Shown: positions 57,801 through 64,000 of the stretch, piece by piece
How the letters are laid out: each line of letters starts with the position of its first letter
Numbering within the stretch: position 1 is the stretch's first letter
Assembly (NCBI GenBank): GCA_943735955.1
Contig: CALSEQ010000048.1
Span: 294,501 to 358,500, forward strand
Length of the DNA stretch: 64,000 nucleotides
DNA from: Piscicola geometra
Lineage: Eukaryota > Annelida > Clitellata > Hirudinida > Piscicolidae
Reading direction: 5' to 3'
The notes under the pieces: model-generated
Database searches by the model: none
The model's input: the letters and a program-made list of their open reading frames with translations, nothing else
Told to the model about the DNA's origin: nothing
Program-made: the position numbers and the translations under genes

Positions 57801-59831
57801 GGTGGTGGTGGTGCTTGTGGTGATGATGATGATGGTGGTGGTGGTGGTGCTTGTGGTGATGATGATGATGGTGGTGGTGGTGGTGCTTGTGGTGATGATG
57901 ATGATGGTGGTGGTGGTGGTGCTTGTGGTGATGATGATGATGGTGGTGGTGGTGGTGCTTGTGGTGATGATGATAATGGTGGTGGTGCTTGTGGTGATGA
58001 TGATGATGGTGGTGGTGGTGGTGCTTGTGGTGATGATGATGATGGTGGTGGTGGTGGTGCTTGTGGTGATGATGATGATGGTGGTGGTGCTTGTGGTGAT
58101 GATGATGATGGTGGTGGTGGTGGTGCTTGTGGTGATGATGATGATGGTGGTGGTGGTGGTGCTTGTGGTGATGATGATGATGGTGGTGGTGCTTGTGGTG
58201 ATGATGATGATGGTGGTGGTGCTTGTGGTGATGATGATGATGGTGGTTGTGGTGGTGCTTGTGTTGATGATGATGATGGTGGTGGTGGTGGTGCTTGTGG
58301 TGATGATGATGATGGTGGTGGTGGTGGTGCTTGTGGTGAAGATGATGATGGTGGTGGTGGTGGTGCTTGTGGTGATGATGATGATGGTGGTGGTGGTGGT
58401 GCTTGTGGTGATGATGATGATGGTGGTGGTGGTGGTGCTTGTGGTGATGATGATGATGGTGGTGGTGGTGGTGCTTGTGGTGATGATGATGATGGTGGTG
58501 GTGCTTGTGGTGATGATGATGATGGTGGTGGTGGTGGTGCTTGTGGTGATGATGATGATGGTGGTGGTGGTGGTGCTTGTGGTGATGATGATGATGGTGG
58601 TGGTGGTGGTGCTTGTGGTGATGATGATGATGGTGGTGGTGGTGGTGCTTGTGGTGATGATGATAATGGTGGTGGTGCTTGTGGTGATGATGATGATGGT
58701 GGTGGTGGTGGTGCTTGTGGTGATGATGATGATGGTGGTGGTGGTGGTGCTTGTGGTGATGATGATTATGATGGTGGTGGTGGTGCCTATGGTGATGATG
58801 ATGATGGTGGTGGTGGTGGTGCTTGTGGTGATGATGATGATGGTGGTGGTGGTGGTGCTTGTGGTGATGATGATGATGGTGGTGGTGGTGGTGCTTGTGG
58901 TAATGATGATGATGGTGGTGGTGGTGGTGCTTGTGGTGATGATGATGATGGTGGTGGTGGTGGTGGTGCTTGTGGTGATGATGATGATGATGATGGTGGT
59001 GGTGCTTGTGGTGATGATGATGATGGTGGTGGTGGTGGTGCTTGTGGTGATGATGATGATGGTGGTGGTGGTGGTGCTTGTGGTGATGATGATGATGGTG
59101 GTGGTGCTTGTGGTGATGATGATGATGGTGGTGGTGGTGGTGCTTGTGGTGATGATGATGATGGTGGTGGTGGTGGTGCTTGTGGTGATGATGATGATGG
59201 TGGTGGTGCTTGTGGTGATGATGATGATGATGGTGGTGGTGCTTGTGGTGATGATGATGATGGTGGTGGTGGTGGTGCTTGTGGTGATGATGATGATGGT
59301 GGTGGTGGTGGTGCTTGTGGTGATGATGATGATGGTGGTGGTGCTTGTGATGATGATGATGGTGGTGGTGGTTGTGATGATGATGATGGTGATGGTGGTG
59401 GTGGTGCTTGTGGTGATGATGATGATGGTGGTGGTGCTTGTGATGATGATGATGATAGTGGTGGTTGTTGTGATGATGATGATGGTGGTGGTGGGAGTGA
59501 TGATGATGGTGGTGGTGGGGGTGATGATGGTGGTGGTGTTTGTGATGATGATCATGATCATGAATCAACTCAAGATTTTTTCATCAATAATTTATCAGCG
59601 TGTCTCATCACAACGCATCCATCCATTCACACTTCCTCTTCAACCACCACCCATGCATTCCTTCTTCACCACCACCACCACGCATGCATGCACCACCCTT
59701 AAGATCTGGAGTCTGAAGCAGGACACATGTGTTCACGACTTGCAGGCGCACAACAAGGAGATCTACACGATCAAGTGGTCGCCCACGGGTCCCCACACCG
59801 ACAACCCCAATGCCAACCTCATCCTTGCCAG
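51135..59831 (+). CDS. TBL1XR1: TBL1/TBL1XR1 WD40 exons with tandem exon duplication
   Basis: TBL1/TBL1XR1 (ebi) is a WD40 exchange factor in nuclear N-CoR/SMRT-HDAC3 co-repressor complexes. Three exon types occur. P (61 nt): [21 protein letters not shown] (122 nt): [41 protein letters not shown] (75 nt): [25 protein letters not shown]. Order is R, then P-Q-R three times, then S (59704-59831): [41 protein letters not shown] ends and P starts in phase 0, so duplicated units would splice in frame, each adding about 86 residues (roughly two blades). Copies are almost identical. The N-terminal LisH/F-box-like part, earlier WD repeats and everything after S are missing; the next exons on this strand belong to ATP2C. 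Collapsed or expanded assembly is an alternative. Confidence 0.9.
51210..51905. repeat. GGTGATGATGATGATGGTGG array, unit 1
   Basis: 33-base (also 27-base) units of GTGGTGCTTGTGGTGATGAT plus GATGATGGTGGTG, starting exactly at the donor of exon R. Similar arrays follow R copies 2 (52,622-52,820), 3 (53,531-54,230) and 4. Confidence 0.95.
51994..52054 (+). CDS. TBL1XR1: TBL1 exon P, copy 1
   Basis: CCTCAG start, AATG|GTGTGT end. [20 protein letters not shown]. Confidence 0.9.
52179..52300 (+). CDS. TBL1XR1: TBL1 exon Q, copy 1
   Basis: CAACAG start, ACACC|GTACGT end (copies 2 and 3 have GTGCGT). [20 protein letters not shown], then [20 protein letters not shown]. Confidence 0.92.
52547..52621 (+). 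CDS. TBL1XR1: TBL1 exon R, copy 2
   Basis: Same 75 bases as copy 1; preceded by GTA and GAT trinucleotide runs of slightly different length. Confidence 0.9.
52908..52968 (+). CDS. TBL1XR1: TBL1 exon P, copy 2
   Basis: Same as 51994-52054. Confidence 0.88.
53094..53215 (+). CDS. TBL1XR1: TBL1 exon Q, copy 2
   Basis: Same coding sequence as copy 1; donor GTGCGT. Confidence 0.9.
53456..53530 (+). CDS. TBL1XR1: TBL1 exon R, copy 3
   Basis: Same 75 bases as copy 1. Confidence 0.9.
54315..54375 (+). CDS. TBL1XR1: TBL1 exon P, copy 3
   Basis: Same as 51994-52054. Confidence 0.88.
54503..54624 (+). CDS. TBL1XR1: TBL1 exon Q, copy 3
   Basis: Same coding sequence; donor GTGCGT; the preceding C run is the longest of the three. 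Confidence 0.9.
54880..54954 (+). CDS. TBL1XR1: TBL1 exon R, copy 4
   Basis: Same 75 bases; its donor opens the 4.6 kb array that separates it from exon S. Confidence 0.9.
54955..59560. repeat. 4.6 kb GATGATGGTGGTGCTTGTGG minisatellite
   Basis: About 145 units of 27-33 bases, GGTGCTTGTGGTGATGATGA plus TGATGGTGGTGGT. Starts at the donor of exon R copy 4, ends 140 bases before exon S. Contains a higher-order block (see findings). His/Lys-, Thr/Ile- and Val/Met-rich frames of over 1500 codons on both strands are artefacts. Confidence 0.97.
59704..59831 (+). CDS. TBL1XR1: TBL1 exon S
   Basis: CTTAAG start, GCCAG|GTTTGA end (two bases of a Ser codon). [42 protein letters not shown]. The following WD exon (SASFDSTVRLWD-type) is not present. 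Confidence 0.92.
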
Positions 59832-59929
59832 GTTTGAGTTGAGGGGGGTGAGGAGGGAGGGGTGGGTGAAGAGGGAGGGTGGGTGAGGAGGGAGGGTGGT
59901 AGGGAAATGTTGGGGAGAGAAAGAGGGGA

Positions 59930-60585
59930 AGGTTGGAGGGAGGAGGTGGTTGGAGGGGGGAGGTGGTTGGAGGGAGGAGGTGGTTGGAGGGGGGAGGTGG
60001 TTGGAGGGGGGAGGTGGTTGGAGGGAGGAGGTGGTTGGAGGGGGGAGGTGGTTGGAGGGAGGAGGTGGTTGGAGGGAGAAGGTGGTTGGAGGGGAGGAGG
60101 TGGTTGGAGGGGGGGAGTGGGTAGGAGGAGGGGAGGAGGTGGTTGGAGGGGGGAGGTGGTTGGAGGGAGGAGGTGGTTGGAGGGAGGAGGTGGTTGGAGG
60201 GAGGAGGTGGTTGGAGGGGAGGAGGTGGTTGGAGGGGGGGAGTGGGTAGGAGGAGGGGAGGAGGTGGTTGGAGGGGAGGAGGTGGTTGGAGGGGAGGAGG
60301 TGGTTGGAGGGGGGGAGTGGGTAGGAGGAGGGGAGGAGGTGGTTGGAGGGGGGGAGTGGGTAGGAGGAGGGGAGGAGGTGGTTGGAGGGGGAGGGAGTGG
60401 GTAGGAGGAGGGGAGGAGGTGGTTGGAGGGGGAGGGAGTGGGTAGGAGGAGGGGAGGAGGTGGTTGGAGGGGGAGAGAGTGGGTAGGAGGAGGGGAGGAG
60501 GTGGTTGGAGGGGGAGGGAGTGGGTAGGAGGAGGGGAGGAGGTGGTTGGAGGGGGAGGGAGTGGGTAGGAGGAGGGGAAGAGAGT
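59930..60585. repeat. GGTGGTTGGAGGGAGGA minisatellite
   Basis: 17-base and longer units, GGTGGTTGGAGGGAGGA / GGTGGTTGGAGGGGGGA, with a GGGGAGTGGGTAGGAGGAG-type longer unit on the right. Same unit occurs on the minus strand right after ATP2C exon 38975-39083. Confidence 0.95.
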
Positions 60586-60665
60586 GAATGTTCAACCACC
60601 TATTCACCCCCACCCCAACCGCCACCTTCCTCACCACAACGACGACGACGACCACACAGACACAG

Positions 60666-64000
<3,335 letters not shown>

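Noticed and set aside
54472..59886. Open frames of about 1500-1700 codons on both strands (His/Lys-, Thr/Ile-, Met/Val-rich)
   Set aside because: They span a stop-free 27-33-base minisatellite in a TBL1 intron; all frames are open because of repeat composition.

Overview
This is animal nuclear DNA, not prokaryotic. The evidence is spliced genes with GT-AG introns and consistent codon phase, TTAGGG telomeric repeats, tRNA-derived SINEs, CR1/L2-like LINEs, a piggyBac, Tc1 and hAT-type relics, and very abundant microsatellites and minisatellites. The exons resemble animal orthologues but are clearly diverged from vertebrates, with many poly-Asn, poly-Gln and poly-Ser insertions. A bilaterian invertebrate, perhaps an annelid or mollusc, fits best; that placement is inference. 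Most long open frames in the window are artefacts of stop-free tandem repeats and are not annotated as genes.

Layout. 1-6.4 kb: two direct copies of a 1.6-1.8 kb segment, offset by 4770 bases. Between them lie a head-to-head telomeric structure (TTAGGG array, LINE fragment, CCCTAA array) and the last three exons of CPSF1 (+). 7.6-38.7 kb: a long MED13 gene (-), 21 recognised exons whose phases agree across nearly every intron. Its N-terminus is absent. Its introns are full of LINEs, SINEs, a miniature LTR element, a solo LTR and minisatellites. 38.9-41.4 kb: the 5' exons of an SPCA-type Ca/Mn ATPase (ATP2C, -). 42.2-44.6 kb: a complete piggyBac-like transposon with TTAA target duplication and a three-exon transposase. 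44.6-46.0 kb: a LINE 3' portion. 46.2-49.4 kb: the first six exons of aminoacylase-1 (ACY1, -). 51.1-59.8 kb: WD40 exons of TBL1/TBL1XR1 (+), with one exon set repeated in tandem and a 4.6 kb intronic array. 60.7-63.6 kb: the next exons of ATP2C, now on the + strand, with a hAT-type MITE in an intron.

Two themes stand out. First, tandem arrays begin at or within about 20 nt of many 5' splice sites, in at least four unrelated genes and with different repeat units. Second, every host gene here is incomplete, and the breaks coincide with arrays or transposons. ATP2C is split into two oppositely oriented halves whose broken intron carries the same minisatellite unit on both sides. This means either real rearrangement seeded by arrays or assembly misjoins through them; sequence alone cannot decide.

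The host genes (3'-end processing, Mediator kinase module, Golgi ion pump, acylamino-acid hydrolase, co-repressor) have no evident common pathway. Exon coordinates are read by eye from splice consensus and homology from memory, and may be off by a base or two.
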